A stretch of 47,478 nt of DNA. Origin: Eubacterium sp. Its GTDB lineage: Bacteria > Bacillota > Clostridia > Lachnospirales > Lachnospiraceae. The position numbers and the translations under genes are program-made. The stretch spans positions 1 through 47,478 of the forward strand of contig JAGBNH010000030.1 in the NCBI GenBank assembly GCA_017634475.1, given 5' to 3'. Positions 34,171 through 42,613 of the stretch are shown here, piece by piece. The notes beneath the pieces were generated by a model. The model was given only the letters and a program-made list of their open reading frames with translations. It had not been told where the DNA came from and searched no databases. Numbering within the stretch: position 1 is the stretch's first letter; each line of letters starts with the position of its first letter.

Positions 34171-35183
34171 CCCGGCTAGATACGGATTTTGGGAATATGA
34201 TACTAACCTGGCTAAAACTGCATTTCCTTGCACTCTCCATCGGGATCCTTCTGGATCTTCTGATCGGTGACCCGGAGTGGATGCCACATCCCATCCGCTG
34301 GATGGGGAAGCTGATCGCGGATTATGAGAAACGCTGGAATCTGGAGGAGCTTACTCCGGAGGAAAAACGGGAGAGGGGCAGAAGGATGACCCTTTCCGTG
34401 GTGATGTTGACGGGGTTCTATACTGCGGCCGTGGTGGTGGTGGGGTACCTCCTGCATCCCGCGGTGGGAGTGGGTATTGAGGCAATCCTTTCCGCCTATA
34501 TGCTGGCGGCCCACTCCATGGCCAGGGAGAGCAGCAATGTCCGGCGGGCTCTGGAGCTTGGAACGCTGCAGGATGGACGGGATGCAGTGGCCAGGATCGT
34601 CGGACGGGAAACAGCAAAGCTTTCGGAGGAGGGAGTGATCCGGGCCGCGGTGGAGACCGTGGCGGAGAATACCTCCGACGGCGTCATCGCTCCGCTGTTT
34701 TATCTGGTCCTTGGGGGACCAATCCTGGGGTGTATCTATAAAGCCATCAATACCATGGACTCCATGGTGGGCTATAAGGATAAACGGTATCTGGACTTCG
34801 GCCGTGCGGCGGCGAAGCTGGATGATGCGGTGAATTTCCTTCCGGCAAGACTCACCGGCGGGCTGCTTACTCTCTCGGCGTTTTTTACCCCGGGGCTCAG
34901 CGGAAAGCAGGCCTTACGGATCCTTCGGCGGGACGCGGCAAAGAGCACCAGCCCGAATTCCGGACATCCGGAGGCGGCGGTGGCCGGAGCTCTGGGGGTA
35001 GAGCTGCTGGGGGATGCCTTTTACCATGGGGAGCTTGTCCATAAGCCGGTGATCGGCGATCCCGGGCGGGAGATCCGGAGGGAGGATATTTCCAGAGCCA
35101 ATCAGATGATGTTCTCGGCGGAAGGGATCCTCGTTCTGCTCACGGTGGTGATCCCTGCCGTTCTTCTGGCAGTACCGGCATAA
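34167..35183 (+). CDS. cbiB: Adenosylcobinamide-phosphate synthase
   Basis: The 338-residue membrane protein (CbiB/CobD type) attaches (R)-1-amino-2-propanol phosphate to adenosylcobyric acid. It has the family pattern LLDLLIGDPEWMPHPIRWMG near residues 27-46, and the conserved centre VETVAENTSDGVIAPLFY followed by AINTMDSMVGYKDKRY. DDAVNFLPARLTG and a hydrophobic C-terminus complete it. The aminopropanol phosphate comes from CobD, encoded further on at 40688. The ATG at 34167 overlaps the cobC stop codon. The ATG at 34197 is an alternative with a weak GGGA upstream. It is the last gene of the first cobalamin block. Confidence 0.93.
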   Translation: MTRLDTDFGNMILTWLKLHFLALSIGILLDLLIGDPEWMPHPIRWMGKLIADYEKRWNLEELTPEEKRERGRRMTLSVVMLTGFYTAAVVVVGYLLHPAVGVGIEAILSAYMLAAHSMARESSNVRRALELGTLQDGRDAVARIVGRETAKLSEEGVIRAAVETVAENTSDGVIAPLFYLVLGGPILGCIYKAINTMDSMVGYKDKRYLDFGRAAAKLDDAVNFLPARLTGGLLTLSAFFTPGLSGKQALRILRRDAAKSTSPNSGHPEAAVAGALGVELLGDAFYHGELVHKPVIGDPGREIRREDISRANQMMFSAEGILVLLTVVIPAVLLAVPA

Positions 35184-35220
35184 CAGAGGTTTTGTTCATT
35201 TCCAAAGGGGGAGTAGGATT

Positions 35221-35988
35221 ATGGAGCATTCACTGGAAGGGGAACGAGTGTATCATGAGTATGTCCAGCGGGAGGAGGAGTTTCTTCGTGCGGGCTATAA
35301 TCCGGAGCTGGAATTCTATTCTGCGGTAAAGTCCGGGGAGGTGAAGCGCGTCCGTGAACTCAGCGCTGAACCCTTGCATATGAAAAAGGGCCTGGGGAAG
35401 CTGGCGGAGCAGCCCCTTCAGAGCCTGAAATACCATTTTGCCATTACAGCGGCGCTGCTTGCCCGGTATTGTATCGAGGGCGGCATGAGCCTGGGAGATT
35501 CTTATGGCCTCAGCGATTTTTATATCCAGAAAGCGGACAAGGCCAAAAGGCCGGAGGATATATCCGACCTGCATCTGGCCATGTGCGTCGATTATACCAA
35601 TCGGATGAAATCCCTGAGAAAGAATCAGATCACCTCTCTGCCGGTGGCCAAGGCCGTGGATTATATCTATGAGCATCTGCATACCCGGATCACACTGTCG
35701 GAGCTGGCAGCCACTGCAGGGGTAAGCGAGGGCTATCTGTCCCGGCAGTTCCGGAAGGATACGGGGATCACGATCACGGAATATATCCGGAGAAAGAAGC
35801 TGGAAACCGCCGCAAACATGCTGGTGTATTCCGATTTCTCACCGGCGGAGATCGCGTCGATCCTGGCTTTCCCCAGTCAGAGCTATTTCACCGAGGTCTT
35901 CCGGAAGGAGATGGGGCTTACGCCTGCAAGATACCGTACGGAGATGCATTTCCATAACGAGATCGATGGAAAGTACCAGGGAGAATAG
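35221..35988 (+). CDS. AraC-family transcriptional regulator
   Basis: The 255-residue protein has a C-terminal AraC/XylS DNA-binding region (about 145-245). The first helix-turn-helix is ITLSELAATAGVSEGYLSRQF. The second is SPAEIASILAFPSQSYFTEVF, followed by the signature KEMGLTPARYR. The N-terminal 140 residues are helical and do not form a typical cupin sugar-binding domain, so the signal is unknown. AAAGGGGGAGTAGG precedes the ATG. It lies 37 bases after cbiB, with no terminator or clear promoter between. The two glucanase genes downstream are the likely targets, so I infer that it controls beta-glucan use rather than cobalamin synthesis. Confidence 0.85.
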   Translation: MEHSLEGERVYHEYVQREEEFLRAGYNPELEFYSAVKSGEVKRVRELSAEPLHMKKGLGKLAEQPLQSLKYHFAITAALLARYCIEGGMSLGDSYGLSDFYIQKADKAKRPEDISDLHLAMCVDYTNRMKSLRKNQITSLPVAKAVDYIYEHLHTRITLSELAATAGVSEGYLSRQFRKDTGITITEYIRRKKLETAANMLVYSDFSPAEIASILAFPSQSYFTEVFRKEMGLTPARYRTEMHFHNEIDGKYQGE

Positions 35989-36109
35989 ATATGGTAAAAT
36001 GATAAACAAGACATGAAAACGATATAGAAATAACCTCCATTCGCGTATGATTAAAACAGAACAGAGGGAAATACAACCGAAGTTGGGGCGAGACTCGAAG
36101 GAGGTAAGT

Positions 36110-37600
36110 ATGAGAAAAGATCGACTGATGAAGACGATGTGCGCTGTATCGGCTATGGGAATGCTCCTCACCGGATGCGGTAAGGAAAAGGAGACCACAA
36201 CCGCGCCTGCCACGGCAGCTGTAACCACAGAAGCTGCCACAGCAGAAGATAAGCAGGAGACGACAGAGGCAGTTTCCGAAACCACAGAGGAAACCACCAC
36301 GGAGAAGCAGGCGGAGGGCGAGATGGTGATCCCCGAAGGCTACCGCCTGTACTGGAATGATGAGTTTGACGGAACCGAGCTTTCGGAAGAGGACTGGAAC
36401 TATGAAGAGCATGAAGTAGGCTGGGTGAACCATGAGCTGCAGGAATATGTCCCCAGTTCGAAATATGCATTCGTTAAGGATGGTGAGCTGATCATTCAGC
36501 CCACCAGGGAAGTGGATGCGGAAGGAAATGTACATTATACCTCCGGGCGTGTTAACACCCAGGGCAAGCATGATATCAAGTACGGCTGGATCGAGGCCCG
36601 GATTCGGGTTCCTCAGGGAAACGGCTATCTTCCTGCATTCTGGATGATGCCGCTTCAGGAGGAGTATTACGGTCAGTGGCCGAAGTGCGGTGAGATCGAC
36701 ATCATGGAAGTCCTTGGAAATGATATTACCACAAATCACGGAACCATTCATTACGGCGAACCCCACAGACAGAACCAGGGAAGCTACACCCTGGAAACCG
36801 GTGATTTCGCAAATGAATACCATACCTATGCACTGGAATGGATGCCGGGACTTATGCGCTGGTATGTGGATGGTGAAATGTATTATGAGACGAATGACTG
36901 GTTTACCGCTGTAGAGGGCGAAGAAGAGAAGCCCTATCCCGCACCCTTTGACCAGCCCTTCCACGTGATCCTGAATGTGGCCGTAGGCGGTGACTGGCCG
37001 GGAGATCCGGACGAGAATACGCCCTTTGATGACCGTGGATCCATGCATGTGGATTATGTCCGTATGTTCCGCAAGAAGCTGTATAACGAAAAGGTTTCCA
37101 AGCCGGTCCGCGAGATGGTCTGGAAGGAAGCGGATGCAACCGGAAACTTTGTGACCAACGGGGACTTTGCCCAGGCAGAGGATCTGACGGATGATACCGA
37201 CTGGAAGTTCATGGCCCAGAACGACGGCGTGGGCTCTGCAGAGATCAAGGACGGCGAGATCATTATTAAGACCGAGAACTTCGGTTCGGAGGAATACTCC
37301 ATTCAGCTGGTGCAGCCCGGCATGCCCATGATGAAGGGCAAGAAGTATAAGCTCTCCTTTGAGGCCTTTGCAGATGAAGAACGTCAGATGAAGCCGGCCA
37401 TTACGGCACCTTATGCGGACTGGATCCGGTATCTGGAGGATACACCCGTCAAGCTCACCGGGGACTGGCAGAAGTATGAATTTGAATTTGAGATGACCGC
37501 AAAGGACGATGATCGCGGACGCGTAGAGTTCAATATGGGCAATCAGGGCAGCACGGCAGCCATTCATATCCGAAATGTTCGTCTTGAGGTTGTGGAGTAG
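36110..37600 (+). CDS. GH16 endo-beta-glucanase lipoprotein with C-terminal carbohydrate-binding module
   Basis: The 496-residue protein is a secreted lipoprotein. A basic N-terminus and hydrophobic stretch end in the lipobox LLTGC with the lipidated cysteine at residue 23. A threonine/glutamate-rich linker runs to about 70. The GH16 catalytic domain (about 78-325) has WNDEFDG, the active-site motif GEIDIMEVLG (nucleophile and acid/base glutamates near 195 and 200) and VAVGGDWPG. Such enzymes cut beta-1,3- or mixed beta-1,3-1,4-glucans. A CBM4/9-like beta-sandwich follows (about 345-496, NFVTNGDFAQAED through IHIRNVRLEV). AAGGAGGT lies five bases before the ATG. The GH5 gene is 94 bases downstream, with no terminator between. 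Confidence 0.9.
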   Translation: MRKDRLMKTMCAVSAMGMLLTGCGKEKETTTAPATAAVTTEAATAEDKQETTEAVSETTEETTTEKQAEGEMVIPEGYRLYWNDEFDGTELSEEDWNYEEHEVGWVNHELQEYVPSSKYAFVKDGELIIQPTREVDAEGNVHYTSGRVNTQGKHDIKYGWIEARIRVPQGNGYLPAFWMMPLQEEYYGQWPKCGEIDIMEVLGNDITTNHGTIHYGEPHRQNQGSYTLETGDFANEYHTYALEWMPGLMRWYVDGEMYYETNDWFTAVEGEEEKPYPAPFDQPFHVILNVAVGGDWPGDPDENTPFDDRGSMHVDYVRMFRKKLYNEKVSKPVREMVWKEADATGNFVTNGDFAQAEDLTDDTDWKFMAQNDGVGSAEIKDGEIIIKTENFGSEEYSIQLVQPGMPMMKGKKYKLSFEAFADEERQMKPAITAPYADWIRYLEDTPVKLTGDWQKYEFEFEMTAKDDDRGRVEFNMGNQGSTAAIHIRNVRLEVVE

Positions 37601-37694
37601 TTTGTAGTAGAATAGAGATGGACGCTGGTGCTCCGCATGGTCAGAAATGATCGGAGAAGCGAAGAATCAAAAAGAGTATTTGGAGGGAACGAAT

Positions 37695-38735
37695 ATGAAA
37701 AAGTTCGAAGGGTATCAACATGGCATCGACCTGGGTGGCTGGCTTTCCCAGTGTAACCACACAGAAGAACGATATGACACCTTTATCACCAAAGCCGATT
37801 TGAAACAGATCAGTGAATGGGGACTGGATCATGTTCGTGTTCCCGTGGATTATGATCTGGTGGAGGATTCAGAAGGAAATTACAAGGAGTCCGGTTTTGT
37901 CCGGATCCAGGGCGTGATCGACTGGTGCCTGGAATATGGTCTCAACATGATCCTGGACCTGCATAAGACCTTTGGCTTCTCCTTCGACAAGGGAGAAGAG
38001 GAATTTGGCTTCTTTGAGAACGAATCCTATCAGGAGCGTTTCTATAAGCTCTGGGAGGAGTTCGCAAAGCGCTTCGGAAAGTATAAGGATCATCTGGCCT
38101 TTGAGCTGTTGAATGAGGTGACGGATAAGAGCTACAGCGATACCTGGAACCGCATTTCCACCACCTGCATCAAAAGGATACGGGCATATGTTCCGGATAT
38201 CTGGATCCTGCTGGGCGGGTATTACAACAACAGCATCGAATCCCTGAAGGATCTGGCCCTGCCCGTTGACGATAGGATCGTTTATAATTTCCACTGCTAT
38301 GAACCCCTGCTCTTTACCCATCAGGGCGCTCCCTGGGTGGACGGCATGTCGGAATCCTTCCGTATGCATTTTGATACCACCTATGGTGCATATGAGGAGA
38401 ATTCCCGGAAATATCTGGATTGCTACAAGAACGTACCGGAGACCAATTTTACCGGCTTTGACAAGAACAAGGTCATGGGAATCGAGTATTTTGAACGCCT
38501 GGTGGAGGAAGCGGTACGGGTATCCGAGGAGAGAAATGTTCCGCTGTACTGCGGTGAGTTCGGTGTGATCAATCTGGCCAGCGCGGAAGAAACACTGAAG
38601 TGGTACAGGATGATCCTTTCCTGCTACGATAAGCATGGGATCGGACGGGCAGCCTGGAACTACAGGGAAATGGATTTTGGCATCGTCGATCCCCATATGG
38701 ATCCCGTAAGGGAGGAGCTTCTGAAGCTTTTATAA
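37695..38735 (+). CDS. GH5-family beta-glycosidase, cytoplasmic
   Basis: The 346-residue protein is a glycoside hydrolase of family 5 (cellulase-like TIM barrel). It opens with GIDLGGWLSQCN and contains DHVRVPVDY. The acid/base glutamate is in FELLNEV near residue 140, the conserved HCYEP lies near 201, and the nucleophile is in YCGEFGV near 288. It has no signal peptide or lipobox, so it should act inside the cell on imported gluco-oligosaccharides released by the GH16 lipoprotein upstream. The ATG at 37695 is chosen for TTGGAGGGAAC just before it. The stop is followed by a very strong terminator that ends the AraC-GH16-GH5 unit. Confidence 0.87.
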   Translation: MKKFEGYQHGIDLGGWLSQCNHTEERYDTFITKADLKQISEWGLDHVRVPVDYDLVEDSEGNYKESGFVRIQGVIDWCLEYGLNMILDLHKTFGFSFDKGEEEFGFFENESYQERFYKLWEEFAKRFGKYKDHLAFELLNEVTDKSYSDTWNRISTTCIKRIRAYVPDIWILLGGYYNNSIESLKDLALPVDDRIVYNFHCYEPLLFTHQGAPWVDGMSESFRMHFDTTYGAYEENSRKYLDCYKNVPETNFTGFDKNKVMGIEYFERLVEEAVRVSEERNVPLYCGEFGVINLASAEETLKWYRMILSCYDKHGIGRAAWNYREMDFGIVDPHMDPVREELLKLL

Positions 38736-38758
38736 TTGAATCATTAAACCAGGATAAG

Positions 38759-38818
38759 GGACGCCTTCCGGGCCTCCTCCGGTTTCTTCGGAGGAGGCCT
38801 GGAAGGTGTCCTTTTTTT
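38759..38818 (+). terminator. Strong terminator after the GH5 gene
   Basis: A 23-base arm (38759-38781) pairs with 38789-38811, mostly G-C with a few G-U pairs, around a 7-base loop. Seven Ts follow. Confidence 0.92.
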
Positions 38819-38842
38819 GCGGTCTGCGGCATCGTTTTTCAG

Positions 38843-38871
38843 TTGGAAAATCCCCGGATTTATGTTACAAT
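38843..38871 (+). promoter_or_regulatory. Promoter of the second EAL gene
   Basis: TTGGAA (38843-38848) and TACAAT (38866-38871) are 17 bases apart, and TG lies one base before the -10 box. Confidence 0.7.
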
Positions 38872-38931
38872 GAAAATGTGTATGCCAGTAAGGTTTGACA
38901 GCAGAAAAATACACCGAAGGGAGGTGTGGTA

Positions 38932-40644
38932 ATGCTGGAGGATTCCGAAAGGAAAAAGCAATTTGACTCGTTATTCTACCAGATCGTGGATGTGACTCAC
39001 TGGGTTGATGGGTTTGACCGTGAGAAGTATAAAGAGGTCATGATCGCGATCTGTAAGATGCTGCATATTACCAAGGCTGTAGCTGAGTTCTTTGTGAATA
39101 TGGCCAGGGAAAAGGAAAATGAGGGCGAGTATTACTGCGATTATGATACCGGCAGGGGTGATAAGGTGGTGGTTAACCTCAGGATCGTGACCGGGACACA
39201 GGCCGTCGTCCGGGGACAGCTTTTTATCGCTGAGGAGGATGAGATCAGTGATGAGGACAGGGGCAGAGCGGAGCTTGTTATGCGGGTGATCCTCGGGATG
39301 GTCGCCCGGCGACGATTGCAGAAGGCTGTGGAGCAGTTCGGCTTCCATGATGATGCAGGATATCCGAATTCCAGAAACTTCTTCCGTTTTGTAGACATCG
39401 CGGGAAATGAGGGCCGGTTGAAGGGCATGTATGCCGCGCATTTCGACCTGCATAATTTTACTATGGTCAATCAGGAGATCGGCCGATTATACGGAGACGA
39501 GGTGATCCGGAATTATTTCGGGATGATCCGGGATTCTATCGGCGAAACGGGAGTATTGACCCGGCTGGGAGGAGATAAGTTTATCTGTATCTTTTCGGAA
39601 GAGAAGAAGGATGTGGTGCTGGGACTCCTTTCCGGTACTCCGGTTCCCTATGGGGAGAATAAGGTAAAAAGAGTTTTGGTATCCGCTGCTGTGGGCGTAT
39701 ATAAGATCGTAGAGGACAGCTTCCAGAATCAGAACGAGGTCATGGATAAGATCATGATGGCTTCCCAGATGGCGAAACGCTCGGAAGAAGGCGCCATTGT
39801 GTTCTATGATGTAAGCATGAAGAACCAGAGCGACCATATAAAGAAGGTCCGGAAGGATTTCCGGGAAGCTTTGGCCGGAGAAGAATTCCGGGTATTCTAT
39901 CAGCCGAAGGTAAATATCGATACCGGCGAGATTACCGGTGCCGAGGCCCTCTGCCGGTGGATAAAACCGGAAGACGGAAGGATCATTTCTCCTATGGAGT
40001 TTATCCCTATTCTGGAAATGAACACGGATATCTGTGATCTGGATTTCTATATGCTGGATCATGCGTGCAAGGATATCCGCCGGTGGCTGGACGAGGGGAT
40101 CCTGAAGCCGGATGAAGCCGGAAAGGTGATACGCGTATCCGTAAACCTGTCCCGGAAGCACCTGGTGGATGTGGATCTTCTGGAGCATATCATGAGCATC
40201 ATCGATCAAAACAGGGTCCCCCATCGGTTTGTTGAGGTGGAGCTTACAGAAACCACCACGGATGTGCAGTTCCGTGATCTGAAGCGAGTGGTCCGCGGCC
40301 TGCAGGATCAGGGGGTGTCCACCGCTGTGGATGATTTCGGCGTAGGCTATTCCTCTCTGAATCTGATCCGTGAGATCCCCTGGAATGTGCTGAAGATCGA
40401 CCGCTGCTTCCTGCCACAGGATGATGAACCGGAAGACAGCATCACCTTCATGATGTTTAAGCACGTGATCTCTCTGGCGCAGGACATTGGACTGGAGTGC
40501 GTGGTGGAAGGTGTGGAAACCGTAAAACATCTGGAACTGCTTCGGAAATATTGCTGTAATATCGCTCAGGGCTTCTACTACGACCGGCCCATTCCGGTGA
40601 AGGAATTCGAACAGAGACTCCTGCAGAAGAAATATGTGATGTAG
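38932..40644 (+). CDS. GGDEF-EAL protein, probable c-di-GMP phosphodiesterase
   Basis: The 570-residue soluble protein has an N-terminal region of about 135 residues without a motif I know. A GGDEF domain (about 155-285) has RLGGDKF near 209; the lysine in place of the catalytic glutamate suggests it no longer makes c-di-GMP. The EAL domain (about 315-565) looks active: GAEALCRW near 336, NLSRKHL, ELTET, VDDFGVGYSSL, KIDRCF and VEGVET are all present. The start at 38932 is preferred to the GTG at 38926, because AAGGGAGGT is then at the right distance. It has its own promoter. It sits between the glucanase genes and the second cobalamin block, with no evident link to either. Confidence 0.87.
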   Translation: MLEDSERKKQFDSLFYQIVDVTHWVDGFDREKYKEVMIAICKMLHITKAVAEFFVNMAREKENEGEYYCDYDTGRGDKVVVNLRIVTGTQAVVRGQLFIAEEDEISDEDRGRAELVMRVILGMVARRRLQKAVEQFGFHDDAGYPNSRNFFRFVDIAGNEGRLKGMYAAHFDLHNFTMVNQEIGRLYGDEVIRNYFGMIRDSIGETGVLTRLGGDKFICIFSEEKKDVVLGLLSGTPVPYGENKVKRVLVSAAVGVYKIVEDSFQNQNEVMDKIMMASQMAKRSEEGAIVFYDVSMKNQSDHIKKVRKDFREALAGEEFRVFYQPKVNIDTGEITGAEALCRWIKPEDGRIISPMEFIPILEMNTDICDLDFYMLDHACKDIRRWLDEGILKPDEAGKVIRVSVNLSRKHLVDVDLLEHIMSIIDQNRVPHRFVEVELTETTTDVQFRDLKRVVRGLQDQGVSTAVDDFGVGYSSLNLIREIPWNVLKIDRCFLPQDDEPEDSITFMMFKHVISLAQDIGLECVVEGVETVKHLELLRKYCCNIAQGFYYDRPIPVKEFEQRLLQKKYVM

Positions 40645-40687
40645 AGACCGGAATGCGATTTCGGGTCCTGCAGATGAAAGACGGACC

Positions 40688-41929
40688 ATGATGAAGAATG
40701 AAAAGGATCAAAAGAATCATAAGTCACCTGAGGGGACGGCTCCGGAACTCCGGGACCGTCCCCTTAAGTCGTTAAACAGCCGCCGGGAGGATACCGTCTC
40801 CGGAGCTTGTGCTTCTCCGGGATATTCGGGCCACGGAGGGGACTGCTACAGGAATGCGGTCCGGCTGGACTTCTCCGTAAACCTGAATCCTCTGGGAATG
40901 CCGGACTGCTTCCGGGAAGCGCTGGAGCGAGGGATGCAGTGTGCCGGCCGCTATCCGGATCTGCTGCAGGAAGCCCCCAGAAGGGCAGCGGCATTGTTCT
41001 ATTCGGAGAGATACAAAGAGGCATTTTCTCCGGAGGAGATCCTTCCGGGAAATGGAGCGTCGGAGCTCATCACAGCGGTGTATCACGGACTCCGCCCCCG
41101 GCGTGTACTGCTTACCGCACCCTGCTTCACCGGGTATCTGCACGGCGTTGATCCCAGGAAAACAAAACCGGACCGGTATGCAACCGGTGAAACCCTCAGC
41201 TTTCAGCCGGATGCGGGCTTCGGGATGATGATCCGTCCGGATACGGAGCTGGTGATCCTGAATAATCCCTGCAATCCCGGAGGTGGCATGCTGGACCGGA
41301 AACTGCTCCGGGATCTGCTTAAGCTTACTGCAGAGCGGCATATACCGGTCCTGCTGGACGAATGCTTCCTGGAGTTTACGGGCAGGCTTAAGGACAGCGG
41401 ACTGCGTCTCATGGAGGAATACCCCAACCTCATGGTACTCCGGGCATTTACGAAAAGCTTTTCCATGCCGGGAGTGAGACTGGGACTTCTTTTTGTACGG
41501 GACAGGCGCCTGAGGGAGAAGGTCCGGCGCGCCCTTCCGGAATGGAATCTCTCCGCCTTTGGACAGGAGGTGCTGATCACGGCAGGGGAAAGAAGGACCG
41601 TGCTGTATGACTTCCTGGACCGGACGGCAGAGAAGACCGGGAAATTGAGAAACCGTATGGAAGAAAGGCTCAGAGCCCATGGGATACAGGTGATCCCGTC
41701 CGCCGCCAATTTCCTGCTTACCCGGGGGCTGGGAGAATATGCGGATCAGCTTTTAAAACAGGGGATCCTGGTGCGCCGGTGCAGGGATATGCAGCCTCTT
41801 TCCGAAGAGTATATCCGTCTGGCGGTAAGGACAGCGGAAGAGCAGGATCAGTTTTTTGATGCCCTTCGCCGGATCCGGGCAGACAGGGGATTGCCTGGAC
41901 AGGGGGCTTCAGAGAAGTCCGGGAGATAA
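40688..41929 (+). CDS. cobD: L-threonine-O-3-phosphate decarboxylase (aminotransferase fold)
   Basis: The 413-residue PLP enzyme belongs to the class I/II aminotransferase fold. In this context it is most likely CobD, which decarboxylates threonine phosphate to (R)-1-amino-2-propanol phosphate for CbiB. It has the CobD-type opening HGGDCYRN followed by LDFSVNLNPLGMP, then GNGASELITAVY, NNPCNPGGG, and the PLP lysine in AFTKSFSMPGVRLGL near residue 257. A histidinol-phosphate aminotransferase is the main alternative, but cbiC follows after one base. The N-terminus carries about 48 extra residues before HGGD, encoded partly by a hairpin sequence. The ribosome-binding site is weak, and no better start was found. 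Confidence 0.82.
   Translation: MMKNEKDQKNHKSPEGTAPELRDRPLKSLNSRREDTVSGACASPGYSGHGGDCYRNAVRLDFSVNLNPLGMPDCFREALERGMQCAGRYPDLLQEAPRRAAALFYSERYKEAFSPEEILPGNGASELITAVYHGLRPRRVLLTAPCFTGYLHGVDPRKTKPDRYATGETLSFQPDAGFGMMIRPDTELVILNNPCNPGGGMLDRKLLRDLLKLTAERHIPVLLDECFLEFTGRLKDSGLRLMEEYPNLMVLRAFTKSFSMPGVRLGLLFVRDRRLREKVRRALPEWNLSAFGQEVLITAGERRTVLYDFLDRTAEKTGKLRNRMEERLRAHGIQVIPSAANFLLTRGLGEYADQLLKQGILVRRCRDMQPLSEEYIRLAVRTAEEQDQFFDALRRIRADRGLPGQGASEKSGR
40732..40763. repeat. GGGGACGG...CCGTCCCC hairpin inside the cobD 5' end
   Basis: GGGGACGG (40732-40739) is complementary to CCGTCCCC (40756-40763), with an inner CCGG/CCGG pair. It lies in the non-conserved N-terminal extension of cobD. Palindromes with GGGGACGG arms occur as dispersed repeats in many bacteria, so an inserted repeat is possible. 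Confidence 0.4.
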
Positions 41930-41930
41930 A

Positions 41931-42599
41931 ATGGATAGAAAGGTTTCATTCGCCATGGATAATACAGAGCGTGAACAGGAGAAGATCCTCCGGCCGGAGG
42001 AGATCGAACAGGAGAGCTTTCGGATCATTGACTCGGAGCTGAAGGAGTCGGGAATCCTTCTGCCGGAGGATCGGGGACCGGTGATCCGCAGAGTGATCCA
42101 TACCACTGCGGATTTTTCCTATGTGAACACCCTGTATTTCTCGGAAGGCGGTCTGGAACGTCTGAAGGCCCTTCTCCGGGCGGGGACCCGGATCGTTACC
42201 GACACGGAGATGGCCAGAGCGGGGATCAACAAGAAGAAGGTTTCCGCCCTGGGAGGAGAGGTGCGATGCTTCATGGCGGAACCGGATGTGGCAGAGGAAG
42301 CAAAGGCCCGGGGAGTGACCAGAGCGACGGTCAGTATGGAACGGGCGGAGGCGCTTCCGGGGGAAACCATATTTGTGGTGGGAAATGCTCCCACAGCCCT
42401 GCTGCAGCTGCGGGACCGGATCAAGGAGGGCTATCAGCCAGCATTTATCGTAGGAGTGCCTGTGGGCTTCGTCAATGTGGAATACGCCAAGGAATGTATC
42501 CGGAAGCTGGATGTGCCCTGTATACTGAATATGGGACGAAAAGGCGGAAGCAATGTGGCAGCGGCCATCATCAATGCAGTGCTGAAAATGCTGAACTAA
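41931..42599 (+). CDS. cbiC: Cobalt-precorrin-8 methylmutase
   Basis: The 222-residue enzyme moves a methyl group from C-11 to C-12 of cobalt-precorrin-8 to give cobyrinic acid. It has the family features EEIEQESFRIIDSEL, the catalytic-histidine block RRVIHTTADFSY, VTDTEMARAGINK, and the C-terminal NAPTALLQL with IVGVPVGFVNV. The proposed ATG at 41931 comes one base after the cobD stop and has GGGAG 5 bases before it. The ATG at 41955 is possible, since the first residues are not conserved. cbiD follows after 14 bases, so the genes form an operon. Confidence 0.93.
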   Translation: MDRKVSFAMDNTEREQEKILRPEEIEQESFRIIDSELKESGILLPEDRGPVIRRVIHTTADFSYVNTLYFSEGGLERLKALLRAGTRIVTDTEMARAGINKKKVSALGGEVRCFMAEPDVAEEAKARGVTRATVSMERAEALPGETIFVVGNAPTALLQLRDRIKEGYQPAFIVGVPVGFVNVEYAKECIRKLDVPCILNMGRKGGSNVAAAIINAVLKMLN

Positions 42600-42613
42600 G
42601 GCAAGGGGGCAAC

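Noticed and set aside
42266-42613. Upstream extension of the cbiD frame overlapping cbiC
   Set aside because: The extra residues are a frame-shifted reading of cbiC. The family start motif RKGFTTGSC and a good ribosome-binding site fix the start at 42614.
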